The position numbers and the translations under genes were made by a program. The notes beneath the pieces were generated by a model. The model was not told the DNA's origin and ran no database searches. It worked only from the letters and a program-made list of their open reading frames with translations. A DNA stretch of 64,000 bases, from assembly GCF_004302915.1 (NCBI RefSeq), contig NZ_QQBI01000010.1:1-64000 (forward strand), written 5' to 3'. This stretch comes from Komagataeibacter xylinus (GTDB lineage: Bacteria; Pseudomonadota; Alphaproteobacteria; Acetobacterales; Acetobacteraceae). Below, piece by piece: positions 9,474 to 18,019 of the stretch. Each line of letters begins with the position of its first letter. Positions within the stretch are counted from its first letter, which is position 1.

Positions 9474-9548
9474 GCGGGCGTAGCTCAGGGGTAGAGCGCA
9501 ACCTTGCCAAGGTTGGGGTCGTGGGTTCGAATCCCATCGCCCGCTCCA
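9474..9548 (+). tRNA. tRNA-Gly (anticodon GCC)
   Basis: Full cloverleaf with encoded CCA. Acceptor GCGGGCG pairs with CGCCCGC; the D-loop contains AGCTCAGGGGTAGAGC; the anticodon loop is TTGCCAA; the T-arm is GTGGGTTCGAATCCCAT. It lies alone after the thioredoxin gene's divergent start. Confidence 0.97.
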
Positions 9549-9574
9549 GATTGTAAAAAATCAGTTGGATACGA

Positions 9575-9598
9575 GAAAGCCACCGCAAGGTGGCTTTC
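9575..9598 (+). terminator. hairpin terminator after tRNA-Gly
   Basis: Perfect 10-bp stem GAAAGCCACC/GGTGGCTTTC closed by a GCAA tetraloop, followed by CGTCGTTT. Only a weak T tract, but the position 26 bases past the tRNA suits termination. Confidence 0.7.
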
Positions 9599-9675
9599 GT
9601 CGTTTCAGGGCGTTTTCCTGCCTGCCGCCCTGCCTCGCGGGGCAACCCGCTGGAGCGACAGGCGTTGGCGCGGTG

Positions 9676-9900
9676 ATGGATGATGGGAAGGATCAGGCCA
9701 TGATGCATGATGACCCCGAAAAATCAGGCCCCGGCGATGGCGAAGGCGCGCGCTATCCCGCGCCCGGCGTCAGTTCGCCGCCCGAGGCCCGGCCAGACCC
9801 GGATGCAAAGAAACCGCCCCGCCCCGAACCCGTTCCCACCGACCTGCCTGATCCGCTCACCCTGCCGCAGCATGATGGCGAGGAGGATACGGCAGGCTGA
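9676..9900 (+). CDS. small proline-rich hypothetical protein
   Basis: 74 residues from ATG 9676, or 66 from 9700. The composition is Pro, Asp and Glu heavy (for example KKPPRPEPVPTDLPDPL), with no hydrophobic segment, so it is likely a disordered cytosolic peptide. No family recognised. Reading frame use is GC-rich like its neighbours. Its stop is 14 bases from the converging CorA-type gene. It could be a chance frame. Confidence 0.4.
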   Translation: MDDGKDQAMMHDDPEKSGPGDGEGARYPAPGVSSPPEARPDPDAKKPPRPEPVPTDLPDPLTLPQHDGEEDTAG

Positions 9901-9914
9901 AGCCGGGTGCAGGG

Positions 9915-10976
9915 CTAGAGCAGCTTCATGACCTTGAGCAGGAACCACGTAATCATCATGAAGATGAAGCAGATGCCGCCTGCTTCCACCGTGCCCATGC
10001 CGCCCGAGGCCAGGAACATGCCGCCGGTGTTCATGCCAAAGAAGCCGGTCACGAAGGTGGCGGGCAGCATGAGCGTGGTCACGATGGAGACGGTGTAAAG
10101 GCGGCGGTTGGTTTCTTCCGCCTGGCCTGATGCCAGTTCATCTTGCAGCGAGCGCGCGCGGTCCTGTAGCGCCAGGAGGTCATCGAGGGCCGCGTGGATC
10201 TGGCGCTGCGAACGGTCGCGTATGTCATCTTCCGCCCATTCGGGCAGTTCCAGGTCCTCGTTGTGAAAGATGCGGTCCACCGGCGAGATCACACGCCGCA
10301 ATTCGGTCGAGCGGCGGCGCACGCGCCCGATCAGCCCGCTGATGCGCCCGAAATCGGTGTGCTGGTCCAGTGTCAGCAGCAGGTCCTCGGCGCGGTCGAG
10401 CTGGTCATCGAGCATGGCGATGTTGCGCCGCACGGTATCGGCGAATTCCAGCAGCGTGTGGTCCACGACCTCGGCGGGGGAATCAAAGGATTCATGGCGT
10501 TGCAGCGCGCGGTACACCACGCCAAGCGCAGGCACCGGCTGGCGGCGGGTGGTGATGAGCAGGTCGGGCAGCACGGCAAAGCGCCAGGCGGAGAGGTTCT
10601 TGTCATCCTCCGACATGGCATCATCAAAGCCGGGCAGGGCGCCGTACACGATGTCGCCTTCCGCCTCGACATTGGTGCCGCGATCGGTGCTGCCAAGGGC
10701 AAGGCGCACTTCCTCCGGCAGGCAGGGTATGGCCTGGATATGGGCGCGGCTGGCGGTGTGGACGATATCGTAATGCAGCCAGACCCATGAATCGGGGGTG
10801 GTGGGCGAGCCGCCTTCAAGCGCCCGCGTGATCTGGTCATCATTGAGCCGCACGGGGCGGTGGCCGGACTGGCAGCCAATGGCCCAGACCAGCCCGTTCG
10901 AGATGGATGTGGCGGGCGGCCTGCCCTCCATCGGCATGGCGGCGTCGGCTACGGGAAAGTCGGGAACGGTTTCCAT
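9915..10976 (-). CDS. CorA/ZntB-family divalent metal transporter
   Basis: 353 residues. A long soluble N-terminal domain (about 1-285) with the helical stalk is followed by two C-terminal helices; the first ends in the signature FFGMNTGGM (the GMN motif), and the tail is TWFLLKVMKLL. The sequence after GMN and the long acidic N-terminal domain look more like ZntB (zinc) than Mg2+ CorA, but this cannot be settled by eye. The ATG at 10976 has GGAGGG eight bases upstream. Monocistronic. Confidence 0.85.
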   Translation of the reverse strand: METVPDFPVADAAMPMEGRPPATSISNGLVWAIGCQSGHRPVRLNDDQITRALEGGSPTTPDSWVWLHYDIVHTASRAHIQAIPCLPEEVRLALGSTDRGTNVEAEGDIVYGALPGFDDAMSEDDKNLSAWRFAVLPDLLITTRRQPVPALGVVYRALQRHESFDSPAEVVDHTLLEFADTVRRNIAMLDDQLDRAEDLLLTLDQHTDFGRISGLIGRVRRRSTELRRVISPVDRIFHNEDLELPEWAEDDIRDRSQRQIHAALDDLLALQDRARSLQDELASGQAEETNRRLYTVSIVTTLMLPATFVTGFFGMNTGGMFLASGGMGTVEAGGICFIFMMITWFLLKVMKLL

Positions 10977-11091
10977 CGCTTGTCCCTCCATCATGCCGCC
11001 TGCTGCGGCTGTCGTGTCCGGGTGGGCTGACATGAAAACGGGCGGGCGGCGGCCACAGGCCACGCGTCCGCCCGCTTCATGCAACCGCGCC

Positions 11092-11484
11092 TTATTTCAT
11101 CAGGTCAGGGGAAACCTTGCCGCCATTTTCTGCCAGCTTCTGCATGACCTGCTTGATCAGCCAGACATTCATGGAAGCGGAATCGTTCATGTCACCGCTG
11201 TAATGCAGCTCGGTGGCCAGTTCCTTGCGCGCGGCAAGCGAGCTGTCCAGCCCGAGCAGCTTCATCAGGTCAACGATCGAGGTCTGCCAGTTCAGCTTCT
11301 CGGGGTTCTTGGCGGCCAGCGCGCTCAGCACGGCATCCACGTCAACCGGCTGGGCCGGGGCCGCGGGGGCTGCTGCGGGGGTTGCTGCAGCAGGAGCGGC
11401 CGCAGCGGCGGTGGCCGCCGGGGTTGCGGCGGCAGCGGTGTGGCTGCCAAAAATCTTGGACAGGATCGTACCGAAAATGCTCAT
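11092..11484 (-). CDS. DUF3597 family protein
   Basis: 130 residues. Begins MSIFGTILSKIFG, followed by a low-complexity Ala/Pro linker (about 17-50), then a compact helical domain with DVDAVLSALAAKNPEKLNWQ, SIVDLMKLLGLDSSLAAR and ELATELHYSG. This is the DUF3597 layout, related to LysM-adjacent small proteins of unknown function. The start ATG 11484 has GGAG upstream; the longer frame (11505) begins before that site. It follows ahcY in direction but lies downstream of it by 65 bases, so it may share its transcript. Confidence 0.8.
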   Translation of the reverse strand: MSIFGTILSKIFGSHTAAAATPAATAAAAAPAAATPAAAPAAPAQPVDVDAVLSALAAKNPEKLNWQTSIVDLMKLLGLDSSLAARKELATELHYSGDMNDSASMNVWLIKQVMQKLAENGGKVSPDLMK

Positions 11485-11549
11485 GGTATCTTTCAACTCC
11501 ATCAAATGGGCCCGGCGGGCGCCGGGCCTTTCAGGCCGCGTGGCTGGCC

Positions 11550-12848
11550 TCAGTAGCGGTAGTCCTTGTTCTTGAACGGACCGTTGACCGGCACGTCAAT
11601 GTATTTCGCCTGCTCGTCCGTCATGCGCGACAGGTGGGCCCCGACCTTGGCCAGGTGCAGGAAGGCCACCTTTTCATCAAGATGCTTGGGCAGGGTGTAG
11701 ACCCTGTTCTTGTAATGGCCCTTGGGCGCCTGCCACAGTTCGAGCTGCGCCAGCGTCTGGTTGGTGAACGACGCGGACATCACGAACGAGGGGTGGCCCG
11801 TGGCGTTGCCAAGGTTCACCAGCCGCCCTTCGGAGAGCACGATCAGGCGCTTGCCGTCGGGGAAGACGACCTCATCGACCTGCGGCTTGATGTTGTCCCA
11901 CGTGTAGTTGCGCAGGGCATTGATCTGGATCTCGGAATCGAAATGCCCGATGTTGCACACGATGGCGCGGTGCTTCATCTCGCGCATGTGCTCGATGGTG
12001 ATGATGTCGATATTGCCCGTGGCGGTGACGAAGATGTCGCCGCGCGGCGCCGCCTCTTCCATCGTCACGACCTCGTAGCCTTCCATCGCGGCCTGCAGCG
12101 CGCAGATGGGGTCGACCTCGGTCACCAGCACGCGGCAGCCCGCGTTGCGCAGCGATGCGGCGGAACCCTTGCCCACGTCGCCATAACCGGCCACCACGGC
12201 CACCTTGCCCGCCATCATCACGTCCGTGCCACGGCGGATGGCGTCAACCAGGCTTTCGCGGCAGCCGTACAGGTTGTCGAACTTCGACTTGGTCACGCTG
12301 TCATTGACGTTGATGGCCGGAACCTTCAGCGTGCCCTTCTTTTCCATCTCCCACAGGCGGTGCACGCCGGTGGTGGTCTCCTCCGACAGGCCGCGCACGT
12401 TCTCGAGCAGTTCGGGATACTTGTCGTGCATCATGACGGTCAGGTCGCCGCCATCATCGAGGATCATGTTGGGCGTCCAGCCATCGGGCCCATGGATGGT
12501 CTGCTCGATGCACCAGTTGAACTCGTCTTCCGTCAGGCCCTTCCAGGCGAACACGGGCACGCCGGTCGCGGCGATGGCGGCGGCGGCCTGGTCCTGGGTC
12601 GAGAAGATGTTGCACGACGACCAGCGCACCTCGGCGCCAAGCGCGGTCAGGGTCTCGATCAGCACGGCGGTCTGGATCGTCATGTGCAGGCAGCCTGCGA
12701 TCCGCGCGCCCTTGAGCGGCTTCTCTTCACCATGTTCCGCGCGCAGCGCCATCAGGCCCGGCATTTCGCCTTCAGCGATCGAGATTTCCTTGCGGCCCCA
12801 CTCGGCGAGCGAGATGTCCTTGACCTTGTAGTCGGTGCTGGTGGTCAT
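11550..12848 (-). CDS. ahcY: S-adenosylhomocysteine hydrolase
   Basis: 432 residues. Splits S-adenosylhomocysteine to adenosine and homocysteine, clearing the product of SAM-dependent methylation. Visible marks: the N-terminal substrate region with [15 protein letters not shown], the [10 protein letters not shown] loop, the NAD+ site [13 protein letters not shown], and the C-terminal [11 protein letters not shown] that reaches into the neighbouring subunit. AGGAT precedes the ATG, and that site lies inside an inverted repeat (12853-12883) that could fold in the mRNA. Confidence 0.97.
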   Translation of the reverse strand: MTTSTDYKVKDISLAEWGRKEISIAEGEMPGLMALRAEHGEEKPLKGARIAGCLHMTIQTAVLIETLTALGAEVRWSSCNIFSTQDQAAAAIAATGVPVFAWKGLTEDEFNWCIEQTIHGPDGWTPNMILDDGGDLTVMMHDKYPELLENVRGLSEETTTGVHRLWEMEKKGTLKVPAINVNDSVTKSKFDNLYGCRESLVDAIRRGTDVMMAGKVAVVAGYGDVGKGSAASLRNAGCRVLVTEVDPICALQAAMEGYEVVTMEEAAPRGDIFVTATGNIDIITIEHMREMKHRAIVCNIGHFDSEIQINALRNYTWDNIKPQVDEVVFPDGKRLIVLSEGRLVNLGNATGHPSFVMSASFTNQTLAQLELWQAPKGHYKNRVYTLPKHLDEKVAFLHLAKVGAHLSRMTDEQAKYIDVPVNGPFKNKDYRY

Positions 12849-12852
12849 GTTT

Positions 12853-12883
12853 TATCCTGTATTCGTTAATTCGGCACAGGATA
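12853..12883 (-). promoter_or_regulatory. inverted repeat covering the ahcY ribosome binding site
   Basis: On the minus strand TATCCTGT (12883-12876) and ACAGGATA (12860-12853) are exact reverse complements separated by 15 bases. The downstream arm contains the AGGAT Shine-Dalgarno sequence five bases from the ahcY ATG. It could be an operator or a translational hairpin. It does not resemble the SAH riboswitch. Confidence 0.5.
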
Positions 12884-12927
12884 TACCCGTTTGGGCGCGA
12901 CTGATCCAGAGCGGGCGGGATTTGCGT

Positions 12928-13953
12928 TCACGCGATCGTGCGGGCGACCGCATCGGCCTGGTCGAGCAGGCGCAGGAAGTTTTCGCCCCACAGGGCTGCG
13001 ATCTGGGCGTGGTCATAGCCCCGGCGCAGGAGTTCGGCCGTGAGATTGCCTGATTCGGAGGCATCGGCCCAGCCGCGAATGCCGCCGCCGCCATCGAAAT
13101 CCGATGAGATGCCGACATGCTTGATGCCGATTCGCTGCACGGCGTAATCGATATGGTCCACGAAATCCGCTACCGTGACGGAGCGGATGTCGCGCACGTC
13201 GCGCGGGCGCAGGAAGGCGTCCATGGCGGTGATGTGGATCACGCCGCCACACGCGCGCAGCGCATCAAGCTGGCCATCATCGAGGTTGCGGGGGTGATCG
13301 CACAGGGCCCGCACGCACGAATGGCTGGCAAAGACCGGCGCGCGCGAGAGTTCGACCGCCTGCATCATGGTGTCGCGCGCGGTGTGTGACACATCGATGA
13401 GCATGCCGGTGCGGTTCATTTCCGCAATCGCGGCCCGCCCCAGCGCCGACAGGCCGCCATGCAGGCTCTCGGGGTCGTTGAGGTGGTGCATGGGGCGCGC
13501 CGAATCGGCCAGGGCGTTATGGCCGTTATGGGTCAGTGTCATGTAGCGCGCGCCCAGGGCGCGGAACTGCCCGATCAGCGAGAGGTTGTCGCCCATCGCG
13601 TAGCCGTTCTCCACGGCGGGCACGATGGCGATGTCACCGGCTTCATATGCCGCGCGCACGCCTGCCGCCGTATCGCACACGCGCACGCCCTCGATCCGGC
13701 CCGCATCGTTGATTACGCGCAGCATGGCCAGCGCGCGTGCCGAGGCCGCTGCATGCCCGGCTGCATCGCATGCGCCCTGGCCCACATAGGCCACGAGGCA
13801 GGCCGCCCGCAGTCCGCCCGCGCGCATGCGCGGCAGATCCACCCGCCGCGAGGGTGCGCCTGTGGCGAAGTCGCCCCGGTCGGGCCACGGAATGTCGACA
13901 TGGGTATCGAGGGTCAGGATCGTGTGGTGCAGGTCGGCGGATGTATCGGTCAT
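12928..13953 (-). CDS. membrane dipeptidase, M19 (renal dipeptidase) family
   Basis: 341 residues. Zinc-dependent dipeptidase; family members cleave dipeptides including D-residue or beta-lactam-like substrates. Metal-binding signatures are visible in order: LDTHVDIPW (HxD), AVENGYAM (bridging Glu), IDVSHTARDT and FASHSCVRAL, then SSDFDGGGG. No signal peptide from ATG 13953, which has AGGAC just upstream; the frame extends to 14205 but that part is not family-like. Upstream of ahcY on the same strand, 79 bases apart. Confidence 0.9.
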   Translation of the reverse strand: MTDTSADLHHTILTLDTHVDIPWPDRGDFATGAPSRRVDLPRMRAGGLRAACLVAYVGQGACDAAGHAAASARALAMLRVINDAGRIEGVRVCDTAAGVRAAYEAGDIAIVPAVENGYAMGDNLSLIGQFRALGARYMTLTHNGHNALADSARPMHHLNDPESLHGGLSALGRAAIAEMNRTGMLIDVSHTARDTMMQAVELSRAPVFASHSCVRALCDHPRNLDDGQLDALRACGGVIHITAMDAFLRPRDVRDIRSVTVADFVDHIDYAVQRIGIKHVGISSDFDGGGGIRGWADASESGNLTAELLRRGYDHAQIAALWGENFLRLLDQADAVARTIA

Positions 13954-14140
13954 TCGGTCCTCGTCTGGTGCTGATAATGAACCACATGCAGCCCAGTCCT
14001 GAAAACTGGGCATAAAACAAAAGCCGCGTGATGTCGTTAGGGTAACAGACGGCGACACGTCCTGCCCCGGCCTGGTCGCCACCCTGCCGCCCTTGCGCCG
14101 GGGCACCATGCACGCCGGGGCGCCAGGCGAAGGAACGACC

Positions 14141-14974
14141 ATGACCACCATCCCCCTGCTGACCCTCAATGACGGACGCAAGATCCCCGCGATCGGGTTT
14201 GGCACCTACCCTCTCGACAACCCACAAGCCGAGGCTGCCGTGCGCGAGGCGCTTACCGCAGGCTACCGCCTGTTCGACACGGCAGCGCGCTACGGCAATG
14301 AAAGCGGGGTCGGCACCGGCCTGCTCAGCTTTGATGTGGGGCGCGAGGATATTTTTGTCACCACCAAGCTGCGCGGGGCCGAGCAGGGCTTTGACAGCAC
14401 GCTGCGCGCGTTCGAGGCCAGCCTCGAGCGGCTCAAGATGAGCTATGTCGATATGTACCTCATCCACTGGCCGCTGCCGAGCAAGGATCTGTACGTGGAG
14501 AGCTGGAAGGCGATGATCCGCCTGCAAAAAGAAGGGCGGGTGCGCTCCATCGGCGTCTCCAACTTCCTGCCCGAGCACCTGCAGCGCCTTGTGGACGAAA
14601 CCGGGGTGACGCCGGCCGTCAACCAGATCGAGATGCATGTCGATTTTGCCCAGGCCGCACAGCGTGAAGTCGATGGCAAGCTGGGCATCCTCACGCAGGC
14701 CTGGAGCCCGCTGGGGCGCGGCGCGATCCTCAAGGACCCCACCCTGGCCCGCGTGGCCGAGCGCCATGGCCGTACGCCCGCGCAGGTCATGCTGCGCTGG
14801 GTGGTGCAGACGGGCTCGGTGCCCATTCCCAAAAGTGCGCACCCCGAGCGCATGCGCGCCAACCTGCGCGTGTTCGATTTCCAGCTGACCGATGAGGACA
14901 TGCGCGACCTCGCCACCCTCGATTCCCCGGCCCACCGCACCGGCGGCGACCCGGCCACCTATATCGAGGAATAA
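14141..14974 (+). CDS. aldo/keto reductase (2,5-diketogluconate reductase type)
   Basis: 277 residues, a compact NAD(P)H-dependent (alpha/beta)8 barrel. The tetrad is visible: Asp and Tyr in FDTAARYGNE, Lys in VTTKLRG, and His in YLIHWPLPS. The cofactor-binding end includes SVPIPKSAHPERM. Length and spacing fit AKR5-type enzymes that reduce keto-sugar acids, plausible in an acetic acid bacterium, but specificity is not readable. ATG 14141 has AAGGA upstream. Divergent from the dipeptidase across 187 bases. Confidence 0.88.
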   Translation: MTTIPLLTLNDGRKIPAIGFGTYPLDNPQAEAAVREALTAGYRLFDTAARYGNESGVGTGLLSFDVGREDIFVTTKLRGAEQGFDSTLRAFEASLERLKMSYVDMYLIHWPLPSKDLYVESWKAMIRLQKEGRVRSIGVSNFLPEHLQRLVDETGVTPAVNQIEMHVDFAQAAQREVDGKLGILTQAWSPLGRGAILKDPTLARVAERHGRTPAQVMLRWVVQTGSVPIPKSAHPERMRANLRVFDFQLTDEDMRDLATLDSPAHRTGGDPATYIEE

Positions 14975-15137
14975 CCGCGCCGTTCCTGCCCTGCCGCTGC
15001 CCGGAGGCGGGGGCTGCGGGGCAGGATTGCACAAGCCGGAACCACGCTGTTATGGTGCGGCGCCCGTTCCCTGCCGGGCGGGCCATGTCGGCACGTCCCT
15101 CATGGGTGCGCGGGCATGAGCAGGATCACGGCACGAC

Positions 15138-16271
15138 ATGGCAGTAGCGCAGGCATACGCAGCATCCGGTGAAGCGGGCAACCGGGTTGGCTGGCCATTC
15201 AACCCTTCGCCCCGCCGCCTTTTGCGCTGGCTGGCGCTGGGGCTTGCGGGCGCGCTTGCCGCCTGCGCCCATAATGGCGCGGGCAACATGAGCGAAGAGC
15301 AGATGATTCACGAGGCCGAGTCCTATCGCGCCCGTGCCCATACCAATTACACCCCGCCCGGCCCGCCCGATGACCCATGGGGCCCCTACATTACCGAGGC
15401 CTCGCAGCGCTTTGACGTGCCCGCGGTGTGGATACGCGAGGTGATGCAGCGCGAGTCGGGTGGCCAGCTTTACCGTAACGGGCAGTTCGTGACCTCGCTG
15501 CCCGGCGCGATGGGGCTGATGCAGCTCATGCCGCCCACCTATGATGAGATGCGCGCGCGCTACAATCTTGGCCCCGACGCCTTCGAGCCGCATGACAACA
15601 TCACGGCGGGCACCGCCTATATCCGCGGGATGTATGACATCTATGGCTCGCCCGGCTTCCTGGCCGCCTATAATAGCGGGCCGGGGCGGCTGGATGATTT
15701 TGTCGATCACTATCACACCCTCCCCAAGGAAACGCGCGACTACGTGGCCGCCATCGGGCCGCGCATCGCGGGGAGTTCGCCCGTCAACCGCTCGCAGGCC
15801 GACCTGCTGATCGAGGCGCGCGCCCTGGCCCGCGCGCAGGCCGCCCAGAACAGCCGGGGCAGCCGCAGTCGGGGGCGGCAGCTGCTGGCCTCCGTAGCCA
15901 AGGGTGCAGCACCCGAAGCGCCCTCGCCCGAGGCCTCCGCCGTGCGGGCGGCCTGGCGTGCCCGCGCGCAGGATGGCATGGCCCCGATGTCGGCCGCAGG
16001 CGAGCACCCCGGCGTGATCAGCATGGCCAGCGGGCATGGCTGGAGCGTGCAGGTGGGTGCCTATGGCTCGGCAGGGCAGGCGGAGCACGCGGCGGGGCAG
16101 GCGCGGGCCAAGGTTGCGCTCAGCGGCGTGCGCACGCAGGTCGCAAGCGTTGCATCGGGGCATGGTCATGTCTATCGTGCAAGGCTGACCGGCCTTTCGC
16201 ACGATGCGGCCCAGCAGTTGTGCCAGAGGCTTGGCGGTTCAGGCTGCCAGGTCGTGCCGCCTGCCACATGA
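15138..16271 (+). CDS. lytic transglycosylase lipoprotein with SLT and SPOR domains
   Basis: 377 residues. A basic N-terminus and hydrophobic stretch end in the lipobox ALAAC (Cys about 43). The SLT domain (about 80-200) has the catalytic Glu in IREVMQRESGGQ, then GAMGLMQLMPPTYDE and FLAAYNSGPGRLDD. A basic, Ala-rich linker leads to a C-terminal SPOR domain (about 300-375: WSVQVGAYGSAGQAEHA) that binds denuded glycan at the septum. It should cut peptidoglycan to 1,6-anhydro products at division sites. The start is ATG 15138, though the SD is weak. Confidence 0.9.
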   Translation: MAVAQAYAASGEAGNRVGWPFNPSPRRLLRWLALGLAGALAACAHNGAGNMSEEQMIHEAESYRARAHTNYTPPGPPDDPWGPYITEASQRFDVPAVWIREVMQRESGGQLYRNGQFVTSLPGAMGLMQLMPPTYDEMRARYNLGPDAFEPHDNITAGTAYIRGMYDIYGSPGFLAAYNSGPGRLDDFVDHYHTLPKETRDYVAAIGPRIAGSSPVNRSQADLLIEARALARAQAAQNSRGSRSRGRQLLASVAKGAAPEAPSPEASAVRAAWRARAQDGMAPMSAAGEHPGVISMASGHGWSVQVGAYGSAGQAEHAAGQARAKVALSGVRTQVASVASGHGHVYRARLTGLSHDAAQQLCQRLGGSGCQVVPPAT

Positions 16272-16305
16272 TGGCATCGGCCTGTGTAACGCGGTGTGAG
16301 GAAAC

Positions 16306-16920
16306 ATGAGGTATTTTTACAGGCGTCCGCGCGGGGCATTGCCGGGGCTGTGCCTGCCGCTTGTCGGCCTCCTGGCCTTTGCCGGGTTCATCTGCTTCTC
16401 GCCCGCGTGGGCCGCCCTGCCGGTGGGCAGCGAGGCGCCGCTGTTCGATGCCCAGGCCACGCGCAATGGCAGCGAGTTCAGCTTCCGCCTGGCTGATGCG
16501 CTCAGGCAGGGGCCGGTGGTGCTGTATTTCTACCCCGCCGCCTTCACCCGTGGCTGCACCATAGAAGCGCATGACTTCGCCGATGCCATGGACCAGTACA
16601 AGGCCCTCGGCGCCACGGTCATTGGCGTTTCCACCGATGACATGCCCACACTGGACCGTTTTTCGGTCAGTGAGGGCCATGGCCGCTTTGCCGTGGCGGC
16701 CGATCCGCATGGCGAGATCGCGCGCAAGTATGACAGCCGCCTGCCGCTGCTCAACCGCGCGAGTCGCACCTCCTATGTCATCGCGCCCGATGGCAAGGTG
16801 ATCTATGCCTACAGCGCGCTTTCGCCTTCGGGCCACGTGGGCAGGACGCTTGAGGCGCTCAGGCAGTGGAAGTCCGCGCAGGGCCAGGCCACCAGGGTGT
16901 CGCTGCCCGCGGCCCGGTAG
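16306..16920 (+). CDS. exported peroxiredoxin (AhpC/TSA, BCP-like)
   Basis: 204 residues. A signal peptide (cleavage after SPAWA) is followed by a thioredoxin-fold peroxidase. The peroxidatic cysteine lies in YFYPAAFTRGCTIEAHDF, the P-x-x-x-T-x-x-C motif. GVSTDDMPTLDRF, FAVAADPHGEIARKY and RTSYVIAPDGKVIYAY follow the BCP order. No clear resolving Cys near the first one, so it may be a 1-Cys type. Export is unusual for the BCP group but recurs in Acetobacteraceae-type genomes as far as I know. Starts 35 bases after the transglycosylase gene, possibly on one transcript. Confidence 0.88.
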   Translation: MRYFYRRPRGALPGLCLPLVGLLAFAGFICFSPAWAALPVGSEAPLFDAQATRNGSEFSFRLADALRQGPVVLYFYPAAFTRGCTIEAHDFADAMDQYKALGATVIGVSTDDMPTLDRFSVSEGHGRFAVAADPHGEIARKYDSRLPLLNRASRTSYVIAPDGKVIYAYSALSPSGHVGRTLEALRQWKSAQGQATRVSLPAAR

Positions 16921-16923
16921 GCC

Positions 16924-16963
16924 ACAAGTTTCCGGGTGCCGCCTTTTTGCAAAAAGGCGGCGT
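16924..16963. repeat. intergenic palindromic repeat, copy 3 (half unit)
   Basis: CAAGTTTCCGGGTGCCGCC, TTTTTGCAAAAA, GGCGGCG: the GGTGCCGCC hairpin only. The following GTTGTTTCGGGTTTCTGGC may be a degraded second half. Lies between the peroxiredoxin gene and the cobalamin riboswitch, in tandem orientation. Confidence 0.65.
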
Positions 16964-17039
16964 TGTTTCGGGTTTCTGGCAAAAAACGGTTCCTGAAATC
17001 GCCTCCTGCCGGCCCTTCGGGGTGCTGGCGGCGGCTGGC

Positions 17040-17190
17040 GTGCGTGCGCGCCCCGACATTGACTTGGCACGCCCGCGCGGTATTGACTGCCCGCTCACCC
17101 CGCAGCGGGGGGAAGCCGGTGGGATTCCGGCACGGTCGCGCCACTGTGCACCGCATGGACCATGCGGAAGTCAGACCTCCCCGCCAGTTC
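17040..17190 (+). promoter_or_regulatory. cobalamin (B12) riboswitch
   Basis: The core at about 17104-17145 reads GGGGGAAGCCGGTGGGATTC then CGGCACGGTCGCGCCACTGT, matching the conserved GGGAA-GCCGGTG-A-ATTCCGG-C-CGC-ACTGT block. The 3' element GCGGAAGTCAGACCTCCCC (about 17163-17181) corresponds to the usual AGCCAGGAGACCTGCC region. The 5' limit is approximate. It directly precedes the cbtA transcript; B12 riboswitches commonly control cobalt transport (cbtAB) and B12 synthesis. Confidence 0.88.
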
Positions 17191-17243
17191 ACATGCCTCA
17201 TTTCCGTTACGGGACGCGCTTTCCCGACAGGAGCACAGTCATC

Positions 17244-17288
17244 ATGATTTTTCCCTCATCCTCCCCTTCGCGCCGGGGCGTGGCCTGA
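17244..17288 (+). CDS. 14-codon leader reading frame before cbtA
   Basis: ATG at 17244 preceded by AGGAG (17230-17234 region), product MIFPSSSPSRRGVA, stop TGA overlapping the cbtA ATG as TGATG. The good ribosome binding site serves this frame, whereas cbtA itself has only a weak GGGGCG. It occupies the place where cbtB normally lies. It may couple cbtA translation, be a stub of cbtB, or be fortuitous. Confidence 0.4.
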   Translation: MIFPSSSPSRRGVA

Positions 17289-18019
17289 TGGCCGGTCGCC
17301 TGCTGCTGCGTGGCATGCTGGCCGGTATCCTGGCCGCCTGCCTTGCCTTTCTCTTCGCCCGCGTGTTTGGCGAGCCCCAGGTCAACCTTGCCATTGGCTA
17401 TGAAGCCGCGATGGATGCCGCGGCGGGCGAGCCGCCGGAGGTAGAACTTGTCAGCCGCGCGGTGCAGGCCACGGCGGGGCTGCTGACGGCGGCAGTCATG
17501 TACGGCGCGGCCTATGGCGGGGTGTTCGCGCTGGTCTTTGCCACCGCTTATGGCCGCATTGGTCGTTTTTCACCGCGCATGCTGGCCATGCTGCTGGCGG
17601 CGGGAGGTTTTCTGGCCGTGGTGCTGGTGCCTGACCTCAAATACCCCGCCAACCCGCCCGGCGTGGGCAATCACGAGACGATCGGCCTGCGCACGGCGGC
17701 CTATTTCGAGATGGTGGTCTTTTCCATCTGCGCCCTGATCATGGCGGTGCTGGCCGGGCGCTCGCTTGCCGCAAGGCTGGGCAACTGGAACGCCAGCCTG
17801 TGCGGCACGGTGGCGTTTGTGGTGCTGGCAGGCCTGCTGCAATGGGCGCTGCCCACCGTCAATGAAGTACCGGACAACTTCCCCGCCCAGGTGCTGTGGC
17901 ACTTCCGTGAGGCGGCGCTGGGCACGCAGCTGGTGCTGTGGGGTGGCATGGGCTTTGGCTTCGGCCTGCTGGCCGAGCGCGTGCTGGGCCGCCCGCACGG
18001 CCTACGCCATTACGGCTGA
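17288..18019 (+). CDS. cbtA: CbtA-family cobalt transporter subunit
   Basis: 243 residues with five to six hydrophobic helices: MAGRLLLRGMLAGILAACLA at the N-terminus, then about 65-90, 98-118, 143-160, 172-190 and 215-235. The order and the DLKYPANPPGVGNHETIGLR segment between helices 3 and 4 are typical of CbtA (proposed cobalt permease). It is controlled by the upstream B12 riboswitch. CbtB, the short His-containing partner usually encoded just before, is absent. Its last 10 bases overlap the converging gene at 18010. Confidence 0.88.
   Translation: MAGRLLLRGMLAGILAACLAFLFARVFGEPQVNLAIGYEAAMDAAAGEPPEVELVSRAVQATAGLLTAAVMYGAAYGGVFALVFATAYGRIGRFSPRMLAMLLAAGGFLAVVLVPDLKYPANPPGVGNHETIGLRTAAYFEMVVFSICALIMAVLAGRSLAARLGNWNASLCGTVAFVVLAGLLQWALPTVNEVPDNFPAQVLWHFREAALGTQLVLWGGMGFGFGLLAERVLGRPHGLRHYG

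Noticed and set aside
9442-9708. Minus-strand frame with AMGFEPTTPTLARLRSTPEL
   Set aside because: Translation of the antisense of tRNA-Gly; a known artefact.
12849-12927. SAH or SAM-II riboswitch before ahcY
   Set aside because: Too short and lacking the consensus elements; only a simple inverted repeat remains.
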